Notes: generated by a model from the letters alone, not told the origin. A DNA stretch of 64,000 nt from Gammaproteobacteria bacterium (GCA_004295005.1 SHNG01000059.1:1-64000), one strand, 5' to 3'. Positions 39,034 to 48,532 are shown, numbered from the stretch's first letter. Program-made: numbers and translations.

Positions 39034-39190
39034 CCAGAGAACCCCTGATTCTGATTGTCATTCCGGCGAGGCGCTTTACAACAGCCGGAGGGCTGGTCAA
39101 GCCGGAACCCAAGTTGACTTGCTCCAAGGAAGTCAGGGGCAAAATGGATCCCTGCGTTCGCAGGGGTGACGGAAATTGTGGCAAATCCGA
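39034..39190. repeat. MITE-like repeat copy 3
   Basis: Related to the copies at 24,850 and 26,426: CTGATTCTGATTGTCATTCC at the left, the hairpin GGATCCCTGCG...CGCAGGGGTGACGGAAATTGTG at the right, and an internal AAGTCAGGGGCAAAATGGA shared with copy 1. It occupies most of the 280-bp gap between paralogs 3 and 4, so it arrived after the tandem duplication or was excluded from it. Confidence 0.55.
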
Positions 39191-39276
39191 GCTCTCCCGG
39201 CACCCGATCGACCATGCTGCCCTGCGCCCGCTGCCGGGTGTAGCATCCGCCCTGCGCAGTCGTTCGGAGGCGTGTC

Positions 39277-41283
39277 ATGGCGAATCTCTGCAAGCAACCG
39301 CTGGCGCAGGCAGTCGCGCTGGCCTTGGTTTTCGGTTCAGTTGCGCCCGTCGCGGCACAGGATGTCGATCTCGGTAATCTCGGCTCGCGTGGGTTCCTTA
39401 TCAATAACAATCCCATTGAGCCTTTCACCGAGGATCACACGGGTCGCAGCGTGTCCGGTGCCGGCGATGTCAATGGCGATGGCTTGGCCGATCTGATTGT
39501 GGGTGCCTTAGGCACCCAACTCGGCGGCAACGTTGAAGCGGACGAGAGCTATGTGGTGTTCGGCAAGGCCGACGAAGCGCCATTCGATTTGGTACTTTTT
39601 GGAGGAGGGGGCATTTCCATTCAGGGTGTTGATGCCCTTGACTACTCGGCCCACAGCGTATCCGGTGCCGGCGATGTCAATGGCGATGGTCTGGCCGACC
39701 TGATTGTGGGAGCCTTTGGTGCCGATCCCAACGGCCGAATCGACGCCGGCCAAAGCTATGTGGTTTTCGGCATGGCCGACAGCACGGCGGTCTATCTGGG
39801 CAACCTCGGTACGGGCGGTTTTGTTATCGACGGCATTGTTGCCCAAGACAGCTCGGGCTACAGCGTATCCGGCGCCGGCGATGTCAATGGCGACGGCCTG
39901 GCTGATCTGATCATTGGTGCGCACGGCGCCGATCTCAACGGCGTCAGCTTGGTTGGCCAAAGCTATGTGGTTTTCGGCAAGGCCGACAGCACGACGGTCG
40001 ATCTGGGCAACCTCGGTACGGGCGGTTTTGTTATCGACGGTTTCGATGACGGTGACCGTTCGGGCTACAGCGTATCCGGCGCCGGTGATGTCAATGGCGA
40101 CGGCCTGGCTGATCTGATCATTGGTGCGCACGGCGCCGATCCCGGCTTCGTCAATTATGCCGGCGAGAGCTATGTCGTGTTTGGCAAGGCCGACAGCACG
40201 ACGGTCGATCTGGGCAACCTCGGAACGGGCGGTTTTGTTATCGAAGGTATCAATGCCCAAGACCGTTCAGGCCGCAGCGTATCCGGCGCCGGTGATGTCA
40301 ATGGCGATGGATTGGCCGACCTCATTGTTGGGGCTTGGTATGCCGAGCCCGGCGGCAACGGCGCTTTCGGAGAAAGTTATGTGGTGTTTGGCAAGACCGA
40401 CAGCGCGGTCATCGATCTGGGCAATCTTGGCAGCGGCGGATTCAGCATCTATGGCATCGACTGGGAAGATCATTCGGGCGGCAGCGTCGCCGGAGCCGGT
40501 GATGTCAATGGCGATGGCCTCGCTGATCTGATCATCGGCGCGAAGGATGCCGAGTCGAGCGGCAACGCCAATGCCGGCGAGAGCTATGTGGTATTCGGAA
40601 AGAACGACAGCGCAACAGTCGATCTGGCCACCCTTGGCAGCGGTGGATTTCGCCTGAGCGGAGTCGATGTCGATGACTACTCGGGTACCAGCGTCTCTGG
40701 CGCCGGCGATGTCAACGGCGATGGCTTAGCCGATCTGATCATCGGCGCGCCCTACGCCGACTCTGGCGCTAACTACAGTGTCGGTGAAAGCTATGTGGTG
40801 TTCAGCATCTCGGTGCCTTTGCCCTCGGCCAGCGTGCGTGCTCGCAGTGCCAACGGCAACCCGCCGCGCACGGCAATCGGCATCTCGGGTGACGGCAGCA
40901 ACGACGGCACTCCCGATGCACGCGCCTGGATCGACTTTGCAGATGGCAATGACCCGGTGAATCCCGCCTCGCTGGAGACGGTGACCCTGAACCGTTCGGT
41001 GGGCGCGTTTTCCGATTCTCGCGCCTCAGTGCATTGGCAACTGCAAACCACGCGCCAGAACTGGACCGCCGCCGAACTGCGCTTGCGCTATCTCGACAGC
41101 GAACTTTTCAACAACGAGAGCGGTTTGCAGATTCATTTTTCACCGAATGGAAATGCGCCGTTCACCCCGCTGCCCAGCACCACGAATCGGCGCAACAACA
41201 CGATCAGTGCAAATATCACCCAGGTAGGTTACTACTTCATCGGCTCGGATTCCGACGTGATCTTCGCCGATGGCTTTGAGTGA
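39277..41283 (+). CDS. FG-GAP seven-bladed secreted protein, paralog 4
   Basis: A 668-residue protein with signal peptide (cleavage after PVAAQ), seven FG-GAP blades (the sixth begins VAGAG) and the shared C-terminal domain, ending SDVIFADGFE. Blades 3 and 4 are nearly identical to each other (both contain DLGNLGTGGFVIDG), which points to recent internal repeat conversion. CGGAGG lies about 8 nt upstream of the ATG. Last of the four tandem paralogs; the TIGR03032 gene follows after 58 bp on the same strand. Confidence 0.85.
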   Translation: MANLCKQPLAQAVALALVFGSVAPVAAQDVDLGNLGSRGFLINNNPIEPFTEDHTGRSVSGAGDVNGDGLADLIVGALGTQLGGNVEADESYVVFGKADEAPFDLVLFGGGGISIQGVDALDYSAHSVSGAGDVNGDGLADLIVGAFGADPNGRIDAGQSYVVFGMADSTAVYLGNLGTGGFVIDGIVAQDSSGYSVSGAGDVNGDGLADLIIGAHGADLNGVSLVGQSYVVFGKADSTTVDLGNLGTGGFVIDGFDDGDRSGYSVSGAGDVNGDGLADLIIGAHGADPGFVNYAGESYVVFGKADSTTVDLGNLGTGGFVIEGINAQDRSGRSVSGAGDVNGDGLADLIVGAWYAEPGGNGAFGESYVVFGKTDSAVIDLGNLGSGGFSIYGIDWEDHSGGSVAGAGDVNGDGLADLIIGAKDAESSGNANAGESYVVFGKNDSATVDLATLGSGGFRLSGVDVDDYSGTSVSGAGDVNGDGLADLIIGAPYADSGANYSVGESYVVFSISVPLPSASVRARSANGNPPRTAIGISGDGSNDGTPDARAWIDFADGNDPVNPASLETVTLNRSVGAFSDSRASVHWQLQTTRQNWTAAELRLRYLDSELFNNESGLQIHFSPNGNAPFTPLPSTTNRRNNTISANITQVGYYFIGSDSDVIFADGFE

Positions 41284-41341
41284 GCAGGAATGGCTGCACC
41301 TGCGATAATCGCAGGAGCCACCCCCTCTCGAACCTTTGCCC

Positions 41342-42406
41342 ATGGCTGACCTGTCTTCGAACACCGCCGATCAGAAACTCGAGATCACCGCCTCGCGTCT
41401 GTTCGTTTCCTGGCTGGCCGAGCAGCGCGCATCGATTGCCTTCAGCACCTATCAGGTTGGCAAGCTGTTTCTGATCGGGCTGGATGAGCACGGCAAGTTG
41501 GCGGTGTTCAACCGCACCCTGGCGCGGGTGATGGGATTGGTTGTGCACGATCAATCGCTTTGGGTTGCCACGCTCTGGCAGTTGTGGCGTTTCGAGAATG
41601 CCCTGCGCAAGGGCGAACGCCACGGCGCATTTGATCGCTATTACGTGCCGCAACTGGCCTACACCACCGGCGATATCGACGTGCACGATGTCGCGGTCGA
41701 TGCCACGGGTGAGCCGGTGTTCGTTTCCACCCTGTACTCCTGCCTGGCACGGCCGGATGCAAAGTACAACTTCCGTCCGATCTGGAAGCCGCCGTTTGTC
41801 TCGCGTTACGCCGCCGAGGATCGTTGCCACTTGAATGGCCTGGCCATGCAAGACGGCGAACCGGCCTACGTCACCTGCGTGGCCAAAAACGATGTCAACG
41901 AAGGCTGGCGCGAGCACCGCCACGACGGCGGCCTGGTGATCGACGTGCGCAGCAATGAAATTGTTTGCGCAGGCTTGTCCATGCCGCATTCACCACGCCT
42001 GCACAATGGCAAGCTCTGGGTCTTGAACGCAGGCAGTGGCGAGTTTGGCTTCATCGATATCGAACGCGGGCGCTTCGAGCCGATCGCGTTTTGCCCAGGC
42101 TTCCTGCGCGGCGCGAGTTTCATCGGCCGCTACGCGGTGGTGGGGATTTCCAAGCCGCGCAAGAACCGCACCTTCAGTGGTCTTGCGCTGGACCGCAACC
42201 TCGAAGCCAAGGGCGCCAGCGCGCGCTGCGCAGTGCAGGTGATCGACCTGGAGCGCGGGGACGTGGTGCACGAACTGCGCATCGACGGCATTGTCGATGA
42301 GTTGTTCGACACCGCCATCATCCCCGGTGCGCGCAACCCGGCCATGGTGGGATTCGTTTCCGATGAAATCCGCCGCACGCTTTCGCTACCACCGGACACG
42401 CAATAA
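41342..42406 (+). CDS. TIGR03032 family protein
   Basis: A 354-residue protein matching the TIGR03032 family (conserved, function unknown). Hallmarks include FSTYQVGKLFLIG near the N-terminus, TGDIDVHDVAVD, SCLARPDAKYNFRPIWKPPF, AEDRCHLNGLAM, HRHDGGLVIDV, SMPHSPRLHNGKLW and ISKPRKNRTFSGL. It looks like a beta-propeller without a signal peptide, hence probably cytosolic. The ATG at 41342 fits the family start; a TTG two codons upstream is less likely. It is parallel to the FG-GAP genes but separated by 58 bp, so co-transcription with paralog 4 is possible. Confidence 0.85.
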   Translation: MADLSSNTADQKLEITASRLFVSWLAEQRASIAFSTYQVGKLFLIGLDEHGKLAVFNRTLARVMGLVVHDQSLWVATLWQLWRFENALRKGERHGAFDRYYVPQLAYTTGDIDVHDVAVDATGEPVFVSTLYSCLARPDAKYNFRPIWKPPFVSRYAAEDRCHLNGLAMQDGEPAYVTCVAKNDVNEGWREHRHDGGLVIDVRSNEIVCAGLSMPHSPRLHNGKLWVLNAGSGEFGFIDIERGRFEPIAFCPGFLRGASFIGRYAVVGISKPRKNRTFSGLALDRNLEAKGASARCAVQVIDLERGDVVHELRIDGIVDELFDTAIIPGARNPAMVGFVSDEIRRTLSLPPDTQ

Positions 42407-42418
42407 CCTTGGCTGCCT

Positions 42419-43225
42419 TCAGGGCGTTGCAGGTGGCGCTTCGAAACCAGTCTTGAAGATGGCATCGACCACGTCGGTTCCAAACAGCACGAAGGGCAGG
42501 TCGACGACATAGGACGAGGTGCCATTGTTGAAATAGATCCACTGTCCGGTTGGGCCGTAGCACTCGTCTTCGGGATCGGTGATGCCGGCCGGGCATTTCA
42601 GGCGCGCAAACGAGCCGAACGTGGTGCTGGGCTGGCCCAGGATGCTGACCGGCGGAGTGAATACGGCGGCGCTCGGGGTTGGCCCCTTGAGTTGCCAGTC
42701 GATGAAGTAGGTTCCAGGCCCGAGCAGCAGCGGCGTGACGGCGGTTTCCAGGGTATGGATGCGGCGCGCGGTGTCGCTGAACATGGTCGCGCCGAAAGAC
42801 TGCGCGGTACGGTAGGCACCCGGCGTGGATGAAACCAGATTGTTGCTGACCGTGCCATCAAACTTCTTGATGCTGCCGGTCAGGTCCGGCGGTCCCTGCC
42901 AGATGATCACGCGCGCATCGGTAAACGGGGCGTCGCCACCACCCGTCTGGTAGGCGAACAACTGCGTGCTGGTGATGGTCCAGTAATGCCCGGGCGGAAC
43001 CGTGAAGTCATCCGCCAACCGATAGTCCGGACCGGCGTTGAATCCGAGTGCGGTATAGCCCACATAGGTGACATCCTGGGCCAGGCTGACATCCGCCCCG
43101 GTCTGATGCGCACCCGGATTGGTCACGAAAGGTCCATTGCTGACCAGTTGAACCGCCGGCGCCGACCCTGCAACCAACATCCCGGCAAGCCAAACCAACG
43201 GGGCTGCGTGACTGAAAACCTTCAT
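42419..43225 (-). CDS. Secreted protein of unknown function with IFKTGFE tail
   Basis: A 268-residue exported protein: signal peptide to about APA (residue 24), then a beta-rich domain with DYRLADDFTVPPGHYWTI and PFTDARVIIWQGPP, features seen in secreted domains of unknown role. It ends DAIFKTGFEAPPATP, so the IFxxGFE tail is followed by six extra residues. It converges on the TIGR03032 gene, with 12 bp between the stops. No catalytic motif seen. Confidence 0.7.
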   Translation of the reverse strand: MKVFSHAAPLVWLAGMLVAGSAPAVQLVSNGPFVTNPGAHQTGADVSLAQDVTYVGYTALGFNAGPDYRLADDFTVPPGHYWTITSTQLFAYQTGGGDAPFTDARVIIWQGPPDLTGSIKKFDGTVSNNLVSSTPGAYRTAQSFGATMFSDTARRIHTLETAVTPLLLGPGTYFIDWQLKGPTPSAAVFTPPVSILGQPSTTFGSFARLKCPAGITDPEDECYGPTGQWIYFNNGTSSYVVDLPFVLFGTDVVDAIFKTGFEAPPATP

Positions 43226-43318
43226 ACCGCTGTCCTCTGATCAGGGGTTGCCGAGCCAATTCGGGCCGGCGAATCGCGAAGTTTAGCGCGTGGGCGCCCG
43301 CTTGGGTGCGAGGCGGCA

Positions 43319-44722
43319 TCAGCCCTTCTGGCTGGGCGGGTTCATGGCCGGGACTGGCCGGCGCTGCAAGGCCATGGCCTTGAGGGCATTCAGGGCTTCA
43401 CTGAGTGCGTAGTCGCCCGGAGCATCCGATCTGGCCGGCGATGGCGCTGCGCCGCGGGGAGATTCAGAGTCGCCTTGCAAGTGGTTGGCCAAGTCCCGCT
43501 CGCTGATCCGCTCCAGTCCGGAACTCTCGTTCTGGCTCAGGGAAAGGTCGCCCAGCTCGATGTCCGGCTGGATGCCGGCGGCCTGGATGGAAACCCCGCT
43601 CGGCGTGTAGTAGCGCGCCGTGGTCAACTTGATGGCGTGCTCGTTGTCGAGATTGAGCACGGTCTGTACCGAGCCCTTGCCGAAGCTGCGCCGCCCCATG
43701 ATCAGCGCACGATGGTTGTCCTTGAGCGCGCCGGCGACGATTTCGGCGGCCGATGCACTGCCGTTGTCGATCAACACCACCAGCGGCGCGCCTTCCAGGG
43801 CATCACCCGGGGTCGCCTTGAAGGCCATGTCGGCCTCACGGATGCGGCCGCGCGTGGTGACGATGGTACCGGCATCCAGCATGAGGTCGCTGACCTCCAC
43901 CGCCGTGGTCAGCAGGCCTCCCGGGTTGCGTCGAAGGTCCAGCACCGCGCCGAGCAGGAGCTTGCCGTTTTCCTTTTGCAGGCGGGCAATGCCGTGGCGC
44001 AATTCGCTGCCGGTTTCCGCCTGGAACTGGCTGACGCGCAGGTAGGCATAGCCGGGTTCGAGCAGGCGAGCACGCACGCTGGCGACGCGGATCATTTCGC
44101 GGGTGATGCTGAATTCGCGCGGTGCATCGGCGCCTTCACGCTGGATGGTCAGGCTGACCTTGCTTCCCGGTTTGCCACGCAGCATGTCGACGGCACCGGC
44201 CAGGTTGTCGGCCTGCACCGGAACCTGATCGATGCGCAGGATGATGTCACCGGACAGGATGCCGGCACGCGCCGCAGGCGTATCGTCGATGGGCGAGATC
44301 ACGCGCAAGGTTCCATCCACGGTGGTCACCTCGATGCCGAGTCCCGCGTAACGACCCGAGGTGTCCTCGGTCAGATCACTGAGGGCATCGCTTTGCAGGT
44401 ATTCGCTGTGCGGATCAAGGCCAACCAGCATGCCGCTGATCGCAGCCTGCATGAGCTGGTGATCGTCGACCGGCTCGACATAGGCCTGTTTGACCAGGCT
44501 GAGCACGGCAGTGAACATGCGAATGTCATCCAGGCTTACCTGGCCGGCAGGCGCGGCAGCCGGCACGGGCAGCGACGGCTTGGATTCGGATGCGGGCGCG
44601 GGCGGCGACGGCTTGGATTCGGATGCGGGCGCGGGCGGCGCTGGTTCGTCGGCAAACGCGAGCGGCTGGCAAGCCAGAGGGATCAAAAGCAGGGACAGCA
44701 AGGCGGGCAGGAAACGCAACAT
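43319..44722 (-). CDS. S41 family C-terminal processing protease with PDZ domain
   Basis: A 467-residue periplasmic protease of the CtpA/CtpB type. Order: signal peptide (to about FADE), a Pro/Ser linker with a doubled PPAPASESKPS unit, an N-terminal cap helix region, a PDZ domain (GLGIEVTTVDGTLRVISPID), then the S41 core with catalytic Ser in DNGSASAAEIV and Lys in RSFGKGSVQT, and a low-complexity tail. The ATG at 44722 is preferred because GAGG lies at good spacing and a signal peptide follows. Such enzymes trim periplasmic and cell-wall proteins; next to envC and gpmI it matches the gene order seen in pseudomonads and xanthomonads. Confidence 0.9.
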   Translation of the reverse strand: MLRFLPALLSLLLIPLACQPLAFADEPAPPAPASESKPSPPAPASESKPSLPVPAAAPAGQVSLDDIRMFTAVLSLVKQAYVEPVDDHQLMQAAISGMLVGLDPHSEYLQSDALSDLTEDTSGRYAGLGIEVTTVDGTLRVISPIDDTPAARAGILSGDIILRIDQVPVQADNLAGAVDMLRGKPGSKVSLTIQREGADAPREFSITREMIRVASVRARLLEPGYAYLRVSQFQAETGSELRHGIARLQKENGKLLLGAVLDLRRNPGGLLTTAVEVSDLMLDAGTIVTTRGRIREADMAFKATPGDALEGAPLVVLIDNGSASAAEIVAGALKDNHRALIMGRRSFGKGSVQTVLNLDNEHAIKLTTARYYTPSGVSIQAAGIQPDIELGDLSLSQNESSGLERISERDLANHLQGDSESPRGAAPSPARSDAPGDYALSEALNALKAMALQRRPVPAMNPPSQKG

Positions 44723-44775
44723 CGGGGCGACCTCAAGCGAACTGCAAGGATGATAACGCCTCAGTGCTTGTGAAA

Positions 44776-44800
44776 AAAAATCGACTTCCTGTCGATTTTT
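44776..44800 (-). terminator. Rho-independent terminator-like hairpin after envC
   Basis: AAAAATCGAC-TTCCT-GTCGATTTTT: a perfect 10-bp stem with a 5-nt loop, flanked by A and T runs on each strand, so it could work in both directions. It lies 115 bp beyond the envC stop and 54 bp before the S41 protease start. It should end gpmI-envC transcripts and partly insulate the protease gene. Confidence 0.65.
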
Positions 44801-44915
44801 CCAATCGCGGGTCCGGCACATGTCCGTACCCGCTCCCGCGATTCAATCACTTGCGTGATCAAATCGCGTCCGGCCATCCCTGGCCGGGCTTCGAGGCTGA
44901 AAAATTCACAGCCTC

Positions 44916-46073
44916 TCAGCGCAGCCAGGACTTGGGATTGATCGGCTTGCCGTTCAGGCGCAGCTCGAAATACAGCGCCGCAGACTTCTGGCCACCGCTG
45001 GCACCGCTGCTGGCGATGACCTCACCGGCTGAAACCCAGTCGCCAACGTCCTTGCGCAGGGATTCGTTGTAGCCATACAGGCTCATGTAGCCGTCGCCGT
45101 GGTCGAGGATCATGAGCATGCCGTAGCCCTTGAGCCAATCGGCAAACGCCACCCGACCCCGTGCCACGGCCTTGACCGGCGTACCCGATTCGGCGGCAAT
45201 CAAAACGCCACTGATGGAGCGTCCAGACTCGTCGGTTCCGCCAAACGCGGTGCGCACCTTTCCGGGAAGCGGACGCACCAGGCGCCCGCGCAATCGCGCA
45301 AAGGGTTCGGACCCGTCCAGGTTCTTGGGAATGTCGGCAAACAGGTCGCGCAGGCGTTCGAGCAGTTCGAGCAGGCTTTTTTCATCGCGAGACATCAAGG
45401 CCAGTCGCGCCTTCTGCGCATCAATGCGCGCATCGATGGTTTGCAACAACGACTGCCGCTCGCCGCGCCCGGATTCCAGCGTCGCGACTTCTGCCTCGCG
45501 CTGGCTGCGCAAATCCATGAGTTGCTTTTGCTTGTCGGCAATTTCGGTTTGCACGTCGGCCAACTGCTTGAGATCGACCAGCAGGCCATCGATGCGCTCG
45601 ACGCGTGCGCGCTGGAAATAGCGGTGATAGGCCAGCACGCGCGCAATTGCGCCCACGTCTTCCTGTTGCAGAAGCAACTTCAGTTCCTCGTTGTGACCCA
45701 GCGCGTAGGCAGAGCGCAGCAACACGGCCAAAGCCTCGCGTTGGCGCCCGAGGGTTTTCGTCAATTGCTGGCGACGCTGGTCGAGCTTTTCCAGTTCGGC
45801 GGACTGCGCAGCCAGTTCCACGTCGAGCTGACCGATACCTTCGAGCGCCGCAGAAATCGCGGTTTCCAGTTCGCGCAGGGAATCACTGGCTTCGCTGCGC
45901 TCGCCCGAGGCGGATTTCAGCTCCTCACCGAGCTGGCGGATCTGCGCGCGCAACTCTGCCAGCTTGCGCTCGGCTTGTTTGGCTTCGCTTGCATTGGCCG
46001 GATCCTGCGCATGCAATGCGCCCGCTGCTACGCAAGCGAGCGCAAGGATCGCAACCAGCACGGCCCGCATCAT
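44916..46073 (-). CDS. envC: EnvC-like murein hydrolase activator
   Basis: A 385-residue periplasmic protein: signal peptide (to about LHAQ), long coiled coil (about residues 25-245), then a LytM-like domain. The LytM domain lacks the zinc-binding His pair of active M23 peptidases: the usual HxH position reads YFELR. This is the hallmark of EnvC, which activates septal amidases rather than cutting peptidoglycan itself. Segments such as ADWLKGYGMLMILDHGDGY and MSLYGYNESL match EnvC closely. Its start overlaps the gpmI stop by 1 nt (TGATG), so the two are translationally coupled. Confidence 0.9.
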   Translation of the reverse strand: MMRAVLVAILALACVAAGALHAQDPANASEAKQAERKLAELRAQIRQLGEELKSASGERSEASDSLRELETAISAALEGIGQLDVELAAQSAELEKLDQRRQQLTKTLGRQREALAVLLRSAYALGHNEELKLLLQQEDVGAIARVLAYHRYFQRARVERIDGLLVDLKQLADVQTEIADKQKQLMDLRSQREAEVATLESGRGERQSLLQTIDARIDAQKARLALMSRDEKSLLELLERLRDLFADIPKNLDGSEPFARLRGRLVRPLPGKVRTAFGGTDESGRSISGVLIAAESGTPVKAVARGRVAFADWLKGYGMLMILDHGDGYMSLYGYNESLRKDVGDWVSAGEVIASSGASGGQKSAALYFELRLNGKPINPKSWLR

Positions 46074-47602
46074 CAGGCTGACAGATCCACCAGGTTGCGC
46101 CCGCTCATTTCCGCAGGAACCGGAATGCCCATCAGGTGCAGCACGCTCGGTGCCAGGTCGCGCAAGGCGCCGCTGCGCAGGCGGGCATCGCGACCGAGGT
46201 ACACCAATGGAACCGGCCCCACGGTGTGCTGGGTATGCGGCGCGCCATTCTCGTCAACCATCTGTTCGAGATTGCCGTGGTCCGCGGTGATCAACGCTTC
46301 GCCGCCACTTTCGAGCACCGCAGCGCAGATGCGACCGAGTGCATCATCAATGGCTTCCGCTGCCTTGATGGCGGCCGATTCGATGCCGGTGTGGCCAACC
46401 ATGTCGGCGTTGGCGATGTTGCAGACAATGAAATCGAATTGCCGAGAGCGGATTTCCGCAACCAGTCGATCACACAACTCGGGCAGGCTCATCTGCGGTT
46501 GCAGGTCGTAGGTGGCCACCTTGGGGCTGGGCACCAGGATGCGCTGCTCACCGCGGAATTCGGCTTCGCGACCGCCGGAAAAGAAGAAGGTGACGTGTGC
46601 GTATTTTTCCGTTTCGGCAATACGCAACTGACTCAAGCCACGCTGCTCAAGCACTTCACCCAAGGTGTTTTGCATGGATTGGGCGGAAAATGCGATGGCG
46701 CTGACCGGCAGGTCCGCTGCGTATTCGGTGAGGGTGACGAATGCGGAGATTGCGGGTCGGCGTTGCCGTACAAAACCGCTGAAGGAATCCTCGACGAAGG
46801 CCTGGCTCAACTGGCGCGCACGGTCGGCGCGGAAGTTCATGAACACGATGGCGTCGCCATCGTCCACGCGCAGGCCGGGATCCAGCACAGTGGGGCGCAC
46901 GAACTCGTCGTTCTCGCCACGCGCATAGGCGGCATCGAGCGCAGCCAGCGCCGATGGCGCGTGATGCTCGGCCCGTGCATCGACCAGCGCCTGCCAGGCC
47001 AGTTGCACGCGATCCCAACGCTTGTCGCGATCCATCGCGTAGTAACGCCCGCTCAGACTGGCGATGCGTGCCGAGGGATGGCGCGCACAGGCGGCCTCCA
47101 GCGCCGTCAGCGATTCCCGCGCACTGCGCGGTGGCGTGTCGCGACCATCAAGAAAAGCATGCACGGCAATGCGCGGCACGCCTTGGGCCGCAGCCAATTC
47201 CAGCATCGCCAGGATATGGGCATCATGACTGTGTACGCCGCCCGCGGACAGCAAGCCCAGGATGTGCAGGCATGCGTTCTTGCTGCAGGCTGCCGCGCAG
47301 GCATCCAGCAAGGCCGCGTTGCGCGCAAAGGAACCATCCGCGATGGCGGCATCTATGCGAGTCAGGTCCTGATAGACGATGCGGCCGGCACCAATGTTCA
47401 TGTGGCCAACTTCCGAATTGCCCATCTGGCCGTCCGGCAAGCCGACGCTCAAGCCGTGGGTATCCACCAGGGTATGCGGGCGCGTCGCCAGCAAATTCCG
47501 CCAGTTGGGGCAGTTGGCGAGGGCAATGGCGTTGTGCTCGGTCTGCTGGCGGTATCCCCAACCATCGAGAATCAGCAGCAATACGGGTTTGGGTGCAGCC
47601 AT
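46073..47602 (-). CDS. gpmI: 2,3-bisphosphoglycerate-independent phosphoglycerate mutase
   Basis: A 509-residue glycolytic enzyme of normal family length, interconverting 3- and 2-phosphoglycerate with two manganese ions. The N-terminal LILDGWG holds a metal Asp; the nucleophile is Ser63 in MGNSEVGHMNIGAGR; later motifs include HAFLDGRDTPP, FMNFRADRARQL, NIANADMVGHTG and ITADHGNLEQM. First gene of the gpmI-envC unit. The 175-bp gap to the divergent VNGSI gene should hold its promoter. Confidence 0.95.
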   Translation of the reverse strand: MAAPKPVLLLILDGWGYRQQTEHNAIALANCPNWRNLLATRPHTLVDTHGLSVGLPDGQMGNSEVGHMNIGAGRIVYQDLTRIDAAIADGSFARNAALLDACAAACSKNACLHILGLLSAGGVHSHDAHILAMLELAAAQGVPRIAVHAFLDGRDTPPRSARESLTALEAACARHPSARIASLSGRYYAMDRDKRWDRVQLAWQALVDARAEHHAPSALAALDAAYARGENDEFVRPTVLDPGLRVDDGDAIVFMNFRADRARQLSQAFVEDSFSGFVRQRRPAISAFVTLTEYAADLPVSAIAFSAQSMQNTLGEVLEQRGLSQLRIAETEKYAHVTFFFSGGREAEFRGEQRILVPSPKVATYDLQPQMSLPELCDRLVAEIRSRQFDFIVCNIANADMVGHTGIESAAIKAAEAIDDALGRICAAVLESGGEALITADHGNLEQMVDENGAPHTQHTVGPVPLVYLGRDARLRSGALRDLAPSVLHLMGIPVPAEMSGRNLVDLSA

Positions 47603-47777
47603 GGGGAATCCGGATTGGGCGGGACAGTTGCGCTCCGCGACAGCATGAAATGGTAGCGGATGGGTGCCCTCGGCGGCGAAGCGGAAACGATTTCCTGCGT
47701 GCTTGCGTTCACTTCAGGTAAACCCTTTGCGCTTTGCGCGCATCCCATTGCCGACCAATTGAGCAGGAGACCTGTCC

Positions 47778-48440
47778 ATGCAAAGCGCTGCACTGTTTCT
47801 TACCGCGATCCTTGGCGGTTTCCTCCTGGTTTCCATTCCGGCCCTGGCCGACGAGGACATCAGCAAGGTCAATGGCTCCATCCAGATCGAGGAGGGCCGC
47901 AACATGGGCGACCTCGGCACCGTGAATGGATCGATCCGGGTCGGTGCAAACAGCCGCGCCGTCGAAGTGTCTTCGGTGAACGGCTCCATTGAGATTGAAT
48001 CCGGTGCGCAGGTGGAATCCGCCGATACCGTGAACGGGCGCATTTCGATCGGCAAGCAAGCCCGCGTTGCCCAGGACATGGAAACCGTGAACGGTTCGCT
48101 GCGTCTTGACGAAGGCAGCGAAGTCGGCGCCGATCTTTCCAACGTCAACGGGGCAATCACCTTGCGCGCCGCACATGTGGTCGGCCAAATCTCGACCGTC
48201 AATGGCGACATTGAAATCGGTGCCGACTCGCGGGTTGACGGCGGCATCCTGGTGGAAAAATCCAACAGCTGGTTCAGTTGGTCGAACAGCAAACCGCCAC
48301 GCGTGGTGATTGGCCCGCGCGCCGTGATCGGCGGCTCAATGGTGTTCCAACGCGAAGTGGAATTGCACGTGAGCGAGAGCGCCAAGGTGGGCAAGATCGA
48401 GGGCGCCACCCCGCGCATGTTTGCCGGCGAAACGCCCTGA
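47778..48440 (+). CDS. Exported VNGSI-repeat protein
   Basis: A 220-residue protein with a signal peptide (to about ALA, residue 24) followed by seven repeats of about 19-20 residues with VNGSI, VNGRI, VNGAI or VNGDI at the turn. The regular spacing suggests a small right-handed beta-helix or polymer-forming (bactofilin/DUF4097-like) solenoid. No catalytic residues or membrane helices beyond the signal. The start is preceded by AGGAGA at good spacing. Function unknown; a structural envelope role is a guess from fold. Confidence 0.7.
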   Translation: MQSAALFLTAILGGFLLVSIPALADEDISKVNGSIQIEEGRNMGDLGTVNGSIRVGANSRAVEVSSVNGSIEIESGAQVESADTVNGRISIGKQARVAQDMETVNGSLRLDEGSEVGADLSNVNGAITLRAAHVVGQISTVNGDIEIGADSRVDGGILVEKSNSWFSWSNSKPPRVVIGPRAVIGGSMVFQREVELHVSESAKVGKIEGATPRMFAGETP

Positions 48441-48532
48441 CTGAACCATTGCTGGTGTTCCGGCCGCCTTTCCCGGCGGCCCCATGATCCATCCGGGCTA
48501 GAATGCCGCGGTCCCATGTCCGGAGTGATTCC

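Noticed and set aside
32968..41051. Many long open frames on both alternative strands across the FG-GAP genes
   Set aside because: They come from the 207-bp repeats: one repeat open in a given frame makes all open. The proteins are low-complexity, lack signal peptides and Shine-Dalgarno sites, and overlap clear FG-GAP coding sequence.
43475..44773. 432-residue plus-strand frame opposite the S41 protease
   Set aside because: Same antisense artefact; it has no recognisable motif and covers the conserved catalytic region of the protease.
46136..47656. 506-residue plus-strand frame opposite gpmI
   Set aside because: It is a mirror frame of a highly conserved gene in G+C-rich DNA; composition (His, Arg, Gly, Gln rich) is typical of antisense artefacts.
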